From positions 1 through 23,069 of IMG/VR virus record IMGVR_UViG_3300037119_004034: a stretch of DNA of 23,069 nt, one strand, 5' to 3'. The notes below the pieces were generated by a model that searched no databases, was not told the DNA's origin, and was given only the letters and a program-made list of their open reading frames with translations. Positions 15,820 through 22,967 of the stretch are shown here, in pieces. The translations under genes were made by a program, and so were the position numbers. How positions within the stretch are numbered: position 1 is the first letter of the stretch; every line of letters begins with the position of its first letter. The stretch is from a virus.

Positions 15820-16119
15820 TCAGTCGTCGGATGCCGCACGCTGGATGAGCGGGACGAGCGCGGCCACCGCCACTAAAGTGGCGATCGCCGTCACCGTCTG
15901 CGGCCAGAACTGCCACGCTCCCCACCAGCCCAGAGCAACCCAGAAGCCGAGGCAGTAGGGACACTCCAGGAACTCCTCGAGGCTTCCCCGGTGACCGCCG
16001 GCACGGTTCAGTAGGTAGCGCCGCGGTCGGTCGAGGATCTGGTCGGAGGCCAGCAGGCACCAGGTCCGCCATGCGGCCAAGCCGAGCAGGGCGAGCTCGT
16101 ACCAGCCGGGGACGTTCAC
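15820..16119 (-). CDS. DUF1360-like small membrane protein, candidate holin, 99 aa
   Basis: The protein begins MNVPGWYELALLGLAAWRTW, with an ILDRPRRYLL segment, then EFLECPYCLGFWVALGWWGAW. The pattern WRTWxLLxxDxIxDRPR with a CPYCxGFW box is that of DUF1360 proteins, found in Gram-positive bacteria and their phages. There are two or three membrane segments, the last of which (TVTAIATLVAVAALVPL) is Ala/Val-rich. It starts with a GTG at 16119 in a GTGA overlap with the cell-wall hydrolase stop, so the two are translated together. The same frame is open further upstream, but that part is an arginine-rich shadow. Coupling to a hydrolase makes a holin or lysis helper plausible; DUF1360 has no proven function that I know. 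Confidence 0.7.
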   Translation of the reverse strand: MNVPGWYELALLGLAAWRTWCLLASDQILDRPRRYLLNRAGGHRGSLEEFLECPYCLGFWVALGWWGAWQFWPQTVTAIATLVAVAALVPLIQRAASDD

Positions 16120-16919
16120 GCGAGCGGCGGCCGGCAGACGAAGCGCAGGTCGCTGCGGTAGTGCAGCGACAGCGGCATCGGTCCCGCCTCTTGCCCGTGC
16201 GAGCTCCAGATCGAAGCCGTCGCCGTCCCACCACGGCGGCAGAGCGTGACGTGCCCCGAGTAGTGGGCGAGGTCTCCGGTGCGATAGGGCTCCGAAACTC
16301 GCGGGTGATCGTCCTCGTACCAGTCCGTGTTCCCGTAGCCAGTCCACCTCTGAATCGCAGGGTCGGGGACGGCGAGGCCCGTCTTGTCCTTCGCCCACTT
16401 GTAGGCCTGGATCACGTAGCCCGAGCAGTCGGACCAGATGTAGCCGGCCAGCGGGTCGATGGTGATGTCGACGGGTCTGGCTTGGCGGTAGTGCCAGTCG
16501 TCCTCATTGCTCTCGGCCAGCTTGCAGAAGTTCGCGATCGCGCTGCGGATGTCGTCCTCGTCCGGTGTGTGGTCAGCCTTCCACTCCGCTTGCAGCAGGC
16601 CGAGCGCGAATTTGTCGAGCGCGTACTCGCCGGCGTGCGGCTTTCCTGTCGGCACCTTCGCGTAGCGGATCATCTTCCACGACTGGCGGCCGTAGACGCC
16701 GTCAGCGGGCATGTCCTCGTCCAGCTGCCAGTGCCGGTAGGCCTTATCGAAGGTCTGGCCGGCGGGCCACTTGGGAGTGAACTCGGCTCCCTTCCACTCC
16801 ATGTAGCCGAGTCGCGAAATCGCTCGCTTGAGAGCGATCACCGTCGGCCCCTCCGAGGGGAACTTCGTCGCCGTCGAGGAGTACGGGCCCGTGTACGGCG
16901 CTTGCTTCTCGGTCAGCAT
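16116..16919 (-). CDS. NlpC/P60-type cell wall hydrolase (candidate endolysin), 267 aa
   Basis: Residues of about 25-90 form an N-terminal helical module ending VYGRQSWKMI, with TVIALKRAISRLGYMEW. This resembles a peptidoglycan-binding domain of the kind that precedes phage lysin catalytic domains. The C-terminal domain has SDCSGYVIQAYKW at residues 163-175, supplying the nucleophile Cys165. It is followed by GDLAHYSGHVTLC at 215-227, supplying His223, the two-part signature of NlpC/P60 papain-like peptidases that cut peptide stems. His241 may complete the site. There is no signal peptide, so release would need a holin; the next gene encodes a membrane protein. It starts with the ATG at 16919, right after the YegP-like stop. 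Its site between terminase and portal genes is unusual for a lysin, so a virion-associated hydrolase is the alternative. Confidence 0.8.
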   Translation of the reverse strand: MLTEKQAPYTGPYSSTATKFPSEGPTVIALKRAISRLGYMEWKGAEFTPKWPAGQTFDKAYRHWQLDEDMPADGVYGRQSWKMIRYAKVPTGKPHAGEYALDKFALGLLQAEWKADHTPDEDDIRSAIANFCKLAESNEDDWHYRQARPVDITIDPLAGYIWSDCSGYVIQAYKWAKDKTGLAVPDPAIQRWTGYGNTDWYEDDHPRVSEPYRTGDLAHYSGHVTLCRRGGTATASIWSSHGQEAGPMPLSLHYRSDLRFVCRPPLA

Positions 16920-17129
16920 TTAGCCGGGGTAGACGGGTAGGCCGGGAAAGAGCGAGCGCGCCATCTTGTAGGCATAGCCACGGTTCTTGTAGCCCTCGCC
17001 CGAGTTGGCAACCTCCTGACCGTTGGCAGCCTTCGCCGACCACCACCAGCCATCCTCGCGCTTGGAAACCGCGAGCCAGTCAGCGACCGTCTCCTTCTTC
17101 TTCTTGGCTGGGGCTTTCTTCTGGGCCAA
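16920..17129 (-). CDS. YegP/DUF1508-like small protein, 69 aa
   Basis: The protein has an alanine/lysine N terminus (AQKKAPAKKKKE), then the compact pattern WWWSAKAANGQEVANSGEGY followed by KNRGYAYKMARSL. The strand-turn pattern 'W, then NGQ, then SGEGY, then an A-containing helix' is that of the DUF1508/YegP fold, a small protein module of unknown role in bacteria and phages. The start is a TTG at 17129, chosen because AGGAGGG at 17133-17139 lies three bases upstream. It immediately precedes the cell-wall hydrolase. The basic N terminus could bind nucleic acid or peptidoglycan; no function is claimed. Confidence 0.7.
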   Translation of the reverse strand: MAQKKAPAKKKKETVADWLAVSKREDGWWWSAKAANGQEVANSGEGYKNRGYAYKMARSLFPGLPVYPG

Positions 17130-17138
17130 TGTCCCTCC

Positions 17139-17627
17139 TCAGTCGAGAGCGTTGTGGAACGAAAGAACCTCGTCGACGTACACAGCATTGACGTGCGGCA
17201 GGATGTCATGAAGGAACTCGCCGTCACCTGCGTAGGTCTCGGGGATGCGCTGAGCGCCGATCACGTCGCGGCGGATGATCGCCTGCCCGATGTCGACCGT
17301 GCCGATCATCACGTTCGTGGGGGCAGCGTGCAGGACGCCGAGCACTGAGTGCTGCTGGGAGACGACGATCGCTTCGGCCTCGGCGTTGTGGCGTGAGAAC
17401 AGCTTCCACAGGTCCGGATGCACCACCGTGTCGTCGTCGAGGAACATCACCCAGCCGTCGGTGATCTCGTCCAGCAACGTGTTCTTGACGGCTTGGCCTC
17501 CGACGTGACGCTTCGCCATGTCGAAGCGGATGTGCCAGATGAAGTCGGCGCGTCCCCAGGCGGCCAGCGACTCGGCGATCGCCGGCAGATTGTGCGGGCG
17601 CGTGCAGGCGGTCAAGACGTGCAGCAT
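17139..17627 (-). CDS. Small GT-A-type glycosyltransferase, 162 aa
   Basis: The protein opens MLHVLTACTRPHNLPAIAES, as in family-2 glycosyltransferases of phages and bacteria. WVMFLDDDTVVHPDLW follows at residues 59-74, in which D64-D66 is the metal/nucleotide-sugar binding triad. It is shorter than usual (230 or more residues), and the acceptor-binding half is abbreviated, with ETYAGDGEFLHDILP near residues 130-145 resembling the GDGE-type motif of retaining enzymes. The ATG at 17627 overlaps the stop of the CmcI-like gene as TGATG. It is the last of the five consecutive glycan-modification genes. Donor sugar and acceptor are unknown. Confidence 0.75.
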   Translation of the reverse strand: MLHVLTACTRPHNLPAIAESLAAWGRADFIWHIRFDMAKRHVGGQAVKNTLLDEITDGWVMFLDDDTVVHPDLWKLFSRHNAEAEAIVVSQQHSVLGVLHAAPTNVMIGTVDIGQAIIRRDVIGAQRIPETYAGDGEFLHDILPHVNAVYVDEVLSFHNALD

Positions 17628-18208
17628 CAGATCCGCCGCAGGAAGCCGCTCGGGTTCCAGGTGATGCCGAAGAGCTCGCGATCGCGGTCGGGCTCGAAGC
17701 CGTCGTTCTCGGTCAGGAAGTCGGAGATAGCTCGAGCGGCCTCGGGCACGACGCCGTCCTCGCAGATGAAGTAGTGCCCCGGCTGGACGAGGGTGCTGTA
17801 GACCCGCAGCACGGCCAGCGTGTTCTCGTAGGTGTGGGAAGAGTCCTCGATCACCAGCGCCGTGCGACCGGCCACCAGCTCGGCCACGTTCGGGTACTGC
17901 TCGATGGCGTCACCCATCAGGTTGGTGATGCGCGGATGCGCAAGGACCGCTCCTTGCCAGGTGGGGTCGATGTCGACACCGATCACCTGCCCGTGATCCA
18001 TCACGTCGCAGAAGTGCGCCAGCTTGAGCAGGTGGCCTCCCTGGTAGGAGCCGACCTCGACGATCACCTCTGGCCGCGTCGTCCACAGGATCTCCTCGTA
18101 AACCCAAGCATCGAGGGGGTTCTTGAGCGTGGGGATTCCGCAGTAGGTCGTCAGCTCCATGATGCGGCCCTGCATCTGTTCGAGGACGCCGGGAAGATCG
18201 TTCACCAT
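17627..18208 (-). CDS. CmcI/rhamnosyl O-methyltransferase-family protein, 193 aa
   Basis: Residues 46-60 read PEVIVEVGSYQGGHL, a SAM motif I. VIGVDIDPTWQG follows at 75-86 and LVIEDSSHTYENTLAVLRVY at 118-137. The C terminus has YFICEDGVVPEAARAISDFL then TWNPSGFLRR. The set 'VDID, then DSSHTYE, then EDG, then NPSGFLRR' is that of the RMNT_CmcI family, which includes cephalosporin 7-hydroxylase-linked methyltransferase CmcI and rhamnosyl O-methyltransferases. I infer methylation of a sugar hydroxyl, since it is flanked by glycosyltransferases. The start is the ATG at 18208, which overlaps the previous stop by one base (TGATG). The same frame is open further upstream, but that part is Arg/Ala-rich shadow. 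Confidence 0.82.
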   Translation of the reverse strand: MVNDLPGVLEQMQGRIMELTTYCGIPTLKNPLDAWVYEEILWTTRPEVIVEVGSYQGGHLLKLAHFCDVMDHGQVIGVDIDPTWQGAVLAHPRITNLMGDAIEQYPNVAELVAGRTALVIEDSSHTYENTLAVLRVYSTLVQPGHYFICEDGVVPEAARAISDFLTENDGFEPDRDRELFGITWNPSGFLRRI

Positions 18209-18801
18209 CAGTCGTTCAGGTAGACGAGCCCTAGCCCGCCCCACTCGGCTTCGGGGTCTGCGATCAGCTCTTCGGTCATCCAGCCGAAGCGCTTGATCTC
18301 CTTCCACAGCCACCAGACCTGAATGTCGGGCCAGGTGCGGCTTGGCGGCAGGATGTCGTGGAAGACGACGACGCCGGGGGCTCGGACCATCGGTCGGTAG
18401 TTCTCCCAGTCGTCTCGAACCTCATCGTAGAAGTGGCCGGCGTCGATGAACAGCCAGTCGTAGGGGCCGTAGCCGCGCACCTTCTCGATCGTGTGCTTCT
18501 TGCGCGAGTCGCCCTTGATCACCTGCAGGTCGAGCTCGTGGATGTTCCACTCGTCGTACAGACGACGGTTGTCGACGCCGACGAGGTAGGAGTCGACGGA
18601 GACGATGACGTCGGCCCAGTCGGCGCGCTGCAGCCAGTGGAAGAGCGTGCCGCCGTGGTAGGTGCCGATCTCGAGGATGCGCTCCGGCTTGCGGCGATCG
18701 AACATCTCCAACAGCTGCGAGAACTCTTCCTCCCACTGGAAGATGGGGACCGGCGCCGGAGGGCCGTAGCCCTCCGCCTGCTCAACGAGCTCGACGGGCA
18801 T
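18208..18801 (-). CDS. Class I SAM methyltransferase (Methyltransf_24/CmcI-like), 197 aa
   Basis: Motif I is ILEIGTYHGGT at residues 42-52. VIVSVDSYLVG follows at 65-75. WLFIDAGHFYDEVRDDWENY at 116-135 and GVVVFHDILPP at 143-153 are the typical acid-His and HD patterns of metal-assisted sugar or small-molecule O-methyltransferases. It differs from the neighbouring CmcI-like protein but belongs to the same broad group, so the cassette may methylate two positions on one glycan. It starts with ATG at 18801, overlapping the preceding glycosyltransferase by 20 bases, and its stop forms TGATG with the next gene. Substrate is not evident from the sequence. Confidence 0.8.
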   Translation of the reverse strand: MPVELVEQAEGYGPPAPVPIFQWEEEFSQLLEMFDRRKPERILEIGTYHGGTLFHWLQRADWADVIVSVDSYLVGVDNRRLYDEWNIHELDLQVIKGDSRKKHTIEKVRGYGPYDWLFIDAGHFYDEVRDDWENYRPMVRAPGVVVFHDILPPSRTWPDIQVWWLWKEIKRFGWMTEELIADPEAEWGGLGLVYLND

Positions 18802-19453
18802 GACGACGTCTGCGAGGTCGGGGGCCGATGCGACGATCGGCGAAGGCCTTCACGTAGTAGGGATCGTCCTCCCAGAGCTCGGTCTCGGAGAAGTCTGGCG
18901 ACAGCATCTCCAGGCAGGGCCGCGTCACTCGGTCCCAGGAGAAGCCGTACTTGATCACCTCCGGCGAGAAGTAGGTGTCCTCGGACATGCCGGCTGGGTA
19001 GCGTCGCCACGCGCGCTCGTCCCAGCGCAGGCCCTTGTTCCAGAGGATGCGGCGGACGATGCAGTTGCCGCCGGTGTTGACGGCGCAATGGCGTTCTTCC
19101 TCAGCGGTGCGCAGACCAAGTTGGCCCAGCCTGCGCTTCCGCTTCAGGATCTTCTCGACGTGCTCGCACCAACCGGGCAGGAAGCGCATGTCGTTGTCCG
19201 CTCGGTGCAGAAGCGTGGCGTTGTCGGGCGCCTGCTCCCAGCCACGGTTGGTCGCGTAGCCCGGATAGAAGTTCCGCCACAGGAACTCGTGCGGGTGCTT
19301 CTCTTTGATCAGCCAGTCGATTGTGCCGTCCTCAGAACCGTTGTCGATCACGTTGTAGGTGAAGGGGATCTCGATCGTCGACAGGTAGCTCTCGATCGCC
19401 TGCTTCGTCAGCTCGAGCCGGTTGTAGGTGACGAAGGTGGTGTGGATTCTCAC
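18782..19453 (-). CDS. Family-2 glycosyltransferase, 223 aa
   Basis: The protein opens MRIHTTFVTYNRLELTKQAI, then IDNGSEDGTIDWL at about residues 36-48, the nucleotide-binding part of family-2 glycosyltransferases. LLHRADNDMRFLPGW follows at 81-95 and supplies the D86-N87-D88 metal-binding triad. MSEDTYFSPEVIKYGFSW in the C-terminal third resembles the E-D-x-E-type acceptor motif. The GTG at 19453 is the start, forming a GTGA overlap with the preceding gene. An in-frame upstream extension is Arg/Pro-rich and is shadow. It is a soluble enzyme without membrane segments, in a cassette with two more glycosyltransferases and two methyltransferases. Donor and acceptor are unknown. Confidence 0.85.
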   Translation of the reverse strand: MRIHTTFVTYNRLELTKQAIESYLSTIEIPFTYNVIDNGSEDGTIDWLIKEKHPHEFLWRNFYPGYATNRGWEQAPDNATLLHRADNDMRFLPGWCEHVEKILKRKRRLGQLGLRTAEEERHCAVNTGGNCIVRRILWNKGLRWDERAWRRYPAGMSEDTYFSPEVIKYGFSWDRVTRPCLEMLSPDFSETELWEDDPYYVKAFADRRIGPRPRRRRHARRAR

Positions 19454-20109
19454 TTGAACGACTTCTGTCGTTTCGCGTAGGTCTGCCGGTCGCGCTGGAA
19501 CTGACGGAAGCCCTTGTCGTAGGTGGCGTCTCGTTCCTCGCCGGTGAAGGCCGGATGCTTGTGGCAGATGCGCGCCTTGTGGGCGAAGGCCCACTCGTGC
19601 CGGCGCTGCGCCAGCTTGCAGATCTCCACGTCCACCTGGTTGTGGTCGTAGCCCTCGTGACAGAGAACACCGGGCCCGTCGTTGGATGCTCCGCGCTCGA
19701 CGACGTAGGAACGCCGCACCATCGGGTGCGTCGAGAACTCGCCGCGCATCACCGATGGGTTGGCACAGTCGTTGGAGCCGATCACGCCCAGCTTCGTTTC
19801 CTCAGCCATCAGCAGGAGCTCGTAGTCCCAGCCCGCCTCGAACTCGATGTCGTCTGCGCCCAGCAAGCAGAACTTGCGGTCCGTGCGCGCGAAGGCATGG
19901 TTCATCTTCCGCGGGTACTCGGAGCGCCCGCCCTCGACCGTCAGCACACGGGCGCCGGTGTGCAGGCAGGCGTCGTAGTTCGCGGTGTCGCCCGCGGTGC
20001 AGATGAAGATGACCGAGAAGTCGACGATCGAGATCGTGCTCGCGATCGAGGCCACGACCTTCTTGGCGTTCTCGGGCCTGCCCAGCACGGGGATGAAGAT
20101 GTCGATCAC
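19450..20109 (-). CDS. GT-A-type glycosyltransferase, 219 aa
   Basis: The protein opens MIDIFIPVLGRPENAKKVVA, a family-2-like start. FCLLGADDIEFEAGWD follows at residues 80-95, in which the D86-D87 pair takes the place of the DxD motif. The middle contains GVIGSNDCANPSVMRGEFST, and the C terminus is Lys/Arg-rich (FRQFQRDRQTYAKRQKSF), possibly to bind acidic protein or nucleic acid. It starts with GTG at 20109, in a GTGA overlap with the large terminase stop, and ends GTGA onto the next glycosyltransferase. Some phages use such enzymes to glycosylate DNA bases, but no base-modification gene is seen nearby, so protein or glycan targets are more likely. Confidence 0.78.
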   Translation of the reverse strand: MIDIFIPVLGRPENAKKVVASIASTISIVDFSVIFICTAGDTANYDACLHTGARVLTVEGGRSEYPRKMNHAFARTDRKFCLLGADDIEFEAGWDYELLLMAEETKLGVIGSNDCANPSVMRGEFSTHPMVRRSYVVERGASNDGPGVLCHEGYDHNQVDVEICKLAQRRHEWAFAHKARICHKHPAFTGEERDATYDKGFRQFQRDRQTYAKRQKSFK

Positions 20110-21461
20110 GCCGGCACCGCCGTCTTGAAGCTCGAGTAGACGCGCGCCTTGGAGGAACCGGAGCGTTCGGTCAGCCAGTTGGCCGCCAGCGCCAGCGCGA
20201 TCACGCGGTCGTCGTGCTGGAAGCGATCGTGGTCGATGCGGTAGACGTTGGGCGACGACTCCTTCAGCCGCACGTTTCGCAGTTCGTCCAAGAGCTCGGG
20301 TTCCTCCGGGATGGCGAGTGAGTGTTCACGGATCAACTGCAGGAGGACGTTGGCGAGCTTCCCAACGGACGACGCAGAGAATACAAACTCCGAGACGTGG
20401 AGGCCCTTGCGCTTGAGACGCTGGGCCAGATGCACCGCCTGGTAGGGGTCGAAGCGCACCGAGGCCCGGTTGTAGCGCGAGGCCGCCTCCTCGATCCAAT
20501 CCTCCACCTGCTGCAGCTGCACCGGCTGCTTGAGCGAGCCGTGCCAGACCTGCATCCGGTCGAGAACGACGGTCGGATGTTCGTGACCTTCCTCACGCTC
20601 GGCGTGGCAGACGCAGGCGACGGTGGCGTCCGCGGTCAGACCGACGTCCAGCCCGATCACGTAGCGCTTGCCCCGCTCCGGCTCCTGGTAGCCGTCGAGA
20701 CGGATCGCTGCGATCAGGTCTTCCTCTGTCGCCAGCCGATCCTCGCCGGCCGCCCACTCGTTCAGGAACAGCCGCCGGAATGAGCTTTCCGGCAGCCGCC
20801 GGCGCTCGCCCTCCAGACGTTGCTCGTTCATCCAGGGAGGCGGACCGTGCACTTCGTGCACACGCCAGAGCTCGTCATCACGTGCGGCCTGGATCACGCG
20901 GGCAGACCAGTGAGCCGGATCAGAGGCGGTCGTCAGCAAGACCATCCGCGAGTCGGCCATCTTGGCAGCCGCCGTCGAGACCGCCTCGTAACAGCGCTGC
21001 GGGGGAGGAGTCGTGTGCCACTGACCGATCTCGTCGACGATCACGAAGTAGGGACGCAGGCCCCAGAGCGTCGCCTGGTCTGCGGGCAGGATGTGCAGCA
21101 TCGAGTTGGTGGCGTGGAAGTAGACCTTGTGCTCTCTGACGGTCAGCGTGCCCTGGAGCTCGGGGGTGCGGCTGTAGAAGCCCGCGACCGAATCGAGTAG
21201 CAGCGCAGCCTGGTCTCGAGCAGCGGCCAGCCCGTACATGCGCGTGTGCGGCGGCGACTGTGTGAGCCCGACCGCGATCGCCATGCCGGCCAGGTCGGAG
21301 GTCTTGGAGCCCCCACGGGCTCGCGTGAGGAAATGGTTCGGCCTTCCCTCACGGTCGAGCACGGCGCGGGCGTCCTCCCACTGGAACTCCGCTGCCGACT
21401 CACCCCAGCGGCGCCCATCCTCGAGGACGAGAGCAGAGAGAACGTCGAGCGCTTCGCTCAC
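20106..21461 (-). CDS. Large terminase subunit, 451 aa
   Basis: The packaging motor ATPase and nuclease. The ATPase has a Walker A-like TRARGGSKTS at residues 46-55 (K53), a Walker B FVIVDEIGQW at 139-148 with D143-E144, and a coupling motif LLTTAS at 175-180. The RNase H-like nuclease shows YVIGLDVGLTADATVACV at 267-284 (D272), RFDPYQA at 336-342 (D338) and HDDRVIALALA at 416-426 (D417, D418), giving a full acidic set. The start is a GTG at 21461 in a GTGA overlap with the DNA methyltransferase stop. The frame is open for about 240 codons further upstream, but that part is Arg/Gly-rich shadow of the methyltransferase gene, and 451 residues is a normal length. Confidence 0.9.
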   Translation of the reverse strand: MSEALDVLSALVLEDGRRWGESAAEFQWEDARAVLDREGRPNHFLTRARGGSKTSDLAGMAIAVGLTQSPPHTRMYGLAAARDQAALLLDSVAGFYSRTPELQGTLTVREHKVYFHATNSMLHILPADQATLWGLRPYFVIVDEIGQWHTTPPPQRCYEAVSTAAAKMADSRMVLLTTASDPAHWSARVIQAARDDELWRVHEVHGPPPWMNEQRLEGERRRLPESSFRRLFLNEWAAGEDRLATEEDLIAAIRLDGYQEPERGKRYVIGLDVGLTADATVACVCHAEREEGHEHPTVVLDRMQVWHGSLKQPVQLQQVEDWIEEAASRYNRASVRFDPYQAVHLAQRLKRKGLHVSEFVFSASSVGKLANVLLQLIREHSLAIPEEPELLDELRNVRLKESSPNVYRIDHDRFQHDDRVIALALAANWLTERSGSSKARVYSSFKTAVPA

Positions 21462-22558
21462 GCGGCCAGAATCCTGCGGCCGATCCACTCCGCCACGTTG
21501 GCGGTGACCGCATCGCCGAGTGCCGCATAGCGCTTCGAGTCCGTACCCTGTGCCGTCCAGCCGTCGGGCAGCGATTGCAGGCGTTCGCACTCGATCGGTG
21601 TCAGGCGACGGACGCCGATCTCCGAAGCGGCCAGCGACACACGATCGTGCTGCTGTCCATTCTTCGAGGAGAGCGAGAGTGCCAGCGGCGACTCCAGTGC
21701 CCGCAGGTCTGCGCCCTGTGTGCGTTCGGGCATGACGTTGAAGGTGCGGACGAGTGGCTGGCGATCTGTACGCGAGCCGCCGGCGCCGTTGGCTTTCAGG
21801 GTGCCGTTCTCGCAGTCTTCGACGTAGTAGCTCTCGTCGTTCACGAAGGTGTCCTGGCCACTTCGGCCCGAGCCAGTACGGCTTCCAGAGCCATCCGCAA
21901 GTGCGTAGGCAACTTCCGTCCCCGGCGATCGGAGCGCAGAAGAATGCCCTTCGCAGCGCGTGCCGAGAGCGAGTACCTCGCCGCAACGTTCTGCGGCGGC
22001 TCGAGTATCTGCGCGAGAGTAGGTTCCGAGGATGAACACCCGTCTTCGGCGCTGGGGCACTCCGAAGTAACGGCTGTCGAGAATCCTCCACGCCACGCCG
22101 TACCCGATGTCGGCCAGCGTTCCAAGCACGACTCCGAAGTCCCGACCGCCGTTCGAGGAGAGGAGTCCGGGTACGTTCTCGAGGAGAAGCCATCGAGGTC
22201 GAACAGACTCAGCGATTCGGGCGAACTCGTAGAAGAGCCCTGATCGGTCTCCCTCAAGTCCTGCCCGTCGGCCGGCGATGGAGACGTCTTGGCAAGGAAA
22301 GCCACCGCAGAGTAACCCGTTCCGGGCTTGCCACCATCCGAGGGCAACTGATGAGCCACTTCCGTCAGCACCAGCTCCCCCCGCTGGTTCTCCGACAAGC
22401 CGAACGTCTCGAAAGACGGGGACCCCGGGCCAGTGTCGGGTGAGGATGGCGCGTCGCCATTCGTTCGACTCACAGAAGAAGGCGTGGCGGTAGCCGGCTC
22501 TCGAGAGGCCGAGATCCATTCCTCCGATGCCGGAGAAGAGCGACCCGACACTAGGCAC
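21458..22558 (-). CDS. DNA C5-cytosine methyltransferase, 366 aa
   Basis: All core motifs of the C5-cytosine methyltransferase family are present in order. Motif I is SLFSGIGGMDLGL near the N terminus. Motif IV GGFPCQDVSIAG at residues 85-96 holds the catalytic Cys89. Motif VI is LLENVPG at 125-131, and motif VIII is QRRRRVFILG at 169-178. After a variable target-recognition region of about 120 residues come RRLTPIECERLQSLPDGWT and motif X (LGDAVTANVAEWIG, about 347-360). It should methylate cytosine in a short double-stranded sequence, protecting phage DNA from host or competing restriction enzymes. No partner endonuclease is visible. It starts with GTG at 22558, overlapping the small terminase by 8 bases, and is wedged between the terminase subunits, so it is expressed with packaging genes. 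Confidence 0.93.
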   Translation of the reverse strand: MPSVGSLFSGIGGMDLGLSRAGYRHAFFCESNEWRRAILTRHWPGVPVFRDVRLVGEPAGGAGADGSGSSVALGWWQARNGLLCGGFPCQDVSIAGRRAGLEGDRSGLFYEFARIAESVRPRWLLLENVPGLLSSNGGRDFGVVLGTLADIGYGVAWRILDSRYFGVPQRRRRVFILGTYSRADTRAAAERCGEVLALGTRCEGHSSALRSPGTEVAYALADGSGSRTGSGRSGQDTFVNDESYYVEDCENGTLKANGAGGSRTDRQPLVRTFNVMPERTQGADLRALESPLALSLSSKNGQQHDRVSLAASEIGVRRLTPIECERLQSLPDGWTAQGTDSKRYAALGDAVTANVAEWIGRRILAA

Positions 22559-22967
22559 CGACTGTGGCTTTCGAGGTTCGCGCCTTCTGCCCCTCCGAGG
22601 CCAGTGCCGAGAGGGCGTCGTCCATGCGGGTGTCTTCCTTTGCCATCTCCGACACGACCTGGCGCAACTCGCCGAGCGCGGTGATCGACGTCTTGATCGC
22701 GTTCAGGTAGAAGCGCGCGACCTCGGGCACCTTGCCGTCGTCGGCGCCGACGATCGGCGTCTTCGAGAAGTAGTCGTCGCAAGCGACGACGTGCGCGCGC
22801 GTTCTGCAGTAAAGGTCGAGCAGCTCCTGGCCCTGCCACGAGAGCTCGTTCATGCGCAGGCCCATCCGTCTCACGAGATCGCGCTTGAGAATCCCGACCT
22901 TGTGACCGGTGATCGCATTCGCAGGCTTCACTCCGGCGGGCCGGCGTACGTAGACGCCCGTTGGCAT
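22551..22967 (-). CDS. Probable small terminase subunit, 138 aa
   Basis: The protein lies at the start of the packaging block. It is mostly helical, with a basic N-terminal part (GVYVRRPAGVKPANAITG, then GILKRDLVRRMGLRMNEL) that could bind DNA. Central helices contain QELLDLYCRTRAHVVACDDY. A TPIVGADDGKVPEVARFY segment then leads into SITALGELRQVVSEMA, somewhat like P27-family small terminases, where a glycine-rich turn precedes the oligomerising helices. The position before the large terminase supports the call, although the DNA methyltransferase gene separates them. The ATG at 22967 has no Shine-Dalgarno at normal spacing, so translation may be leaderless or coupled. A general DNA-binding protein is the alternative. 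Confidence 0.6.
   Translation of the reverse strand: MPTGVYVRRPAGVKPANAITGHKVGILKRDLVRRMGLRMNELSWQGQELLDLYCRTRAHVVACDDYFSKTPIVGADDGKVPEVARFYLNAIKTSITALGELRQVVSEMAKEDTRMDDALSALASEGQKARTSKATVGA

Noticed and set aside
21462-22193. An N-terminal extension of the large terminase by about 240 codons
   Set aside because: The extension overlaps the well-supported DNA methyltransferase gene, is Arg/Gly-rich, and a GTG at 21461 gives a normal 451-residue terminase.
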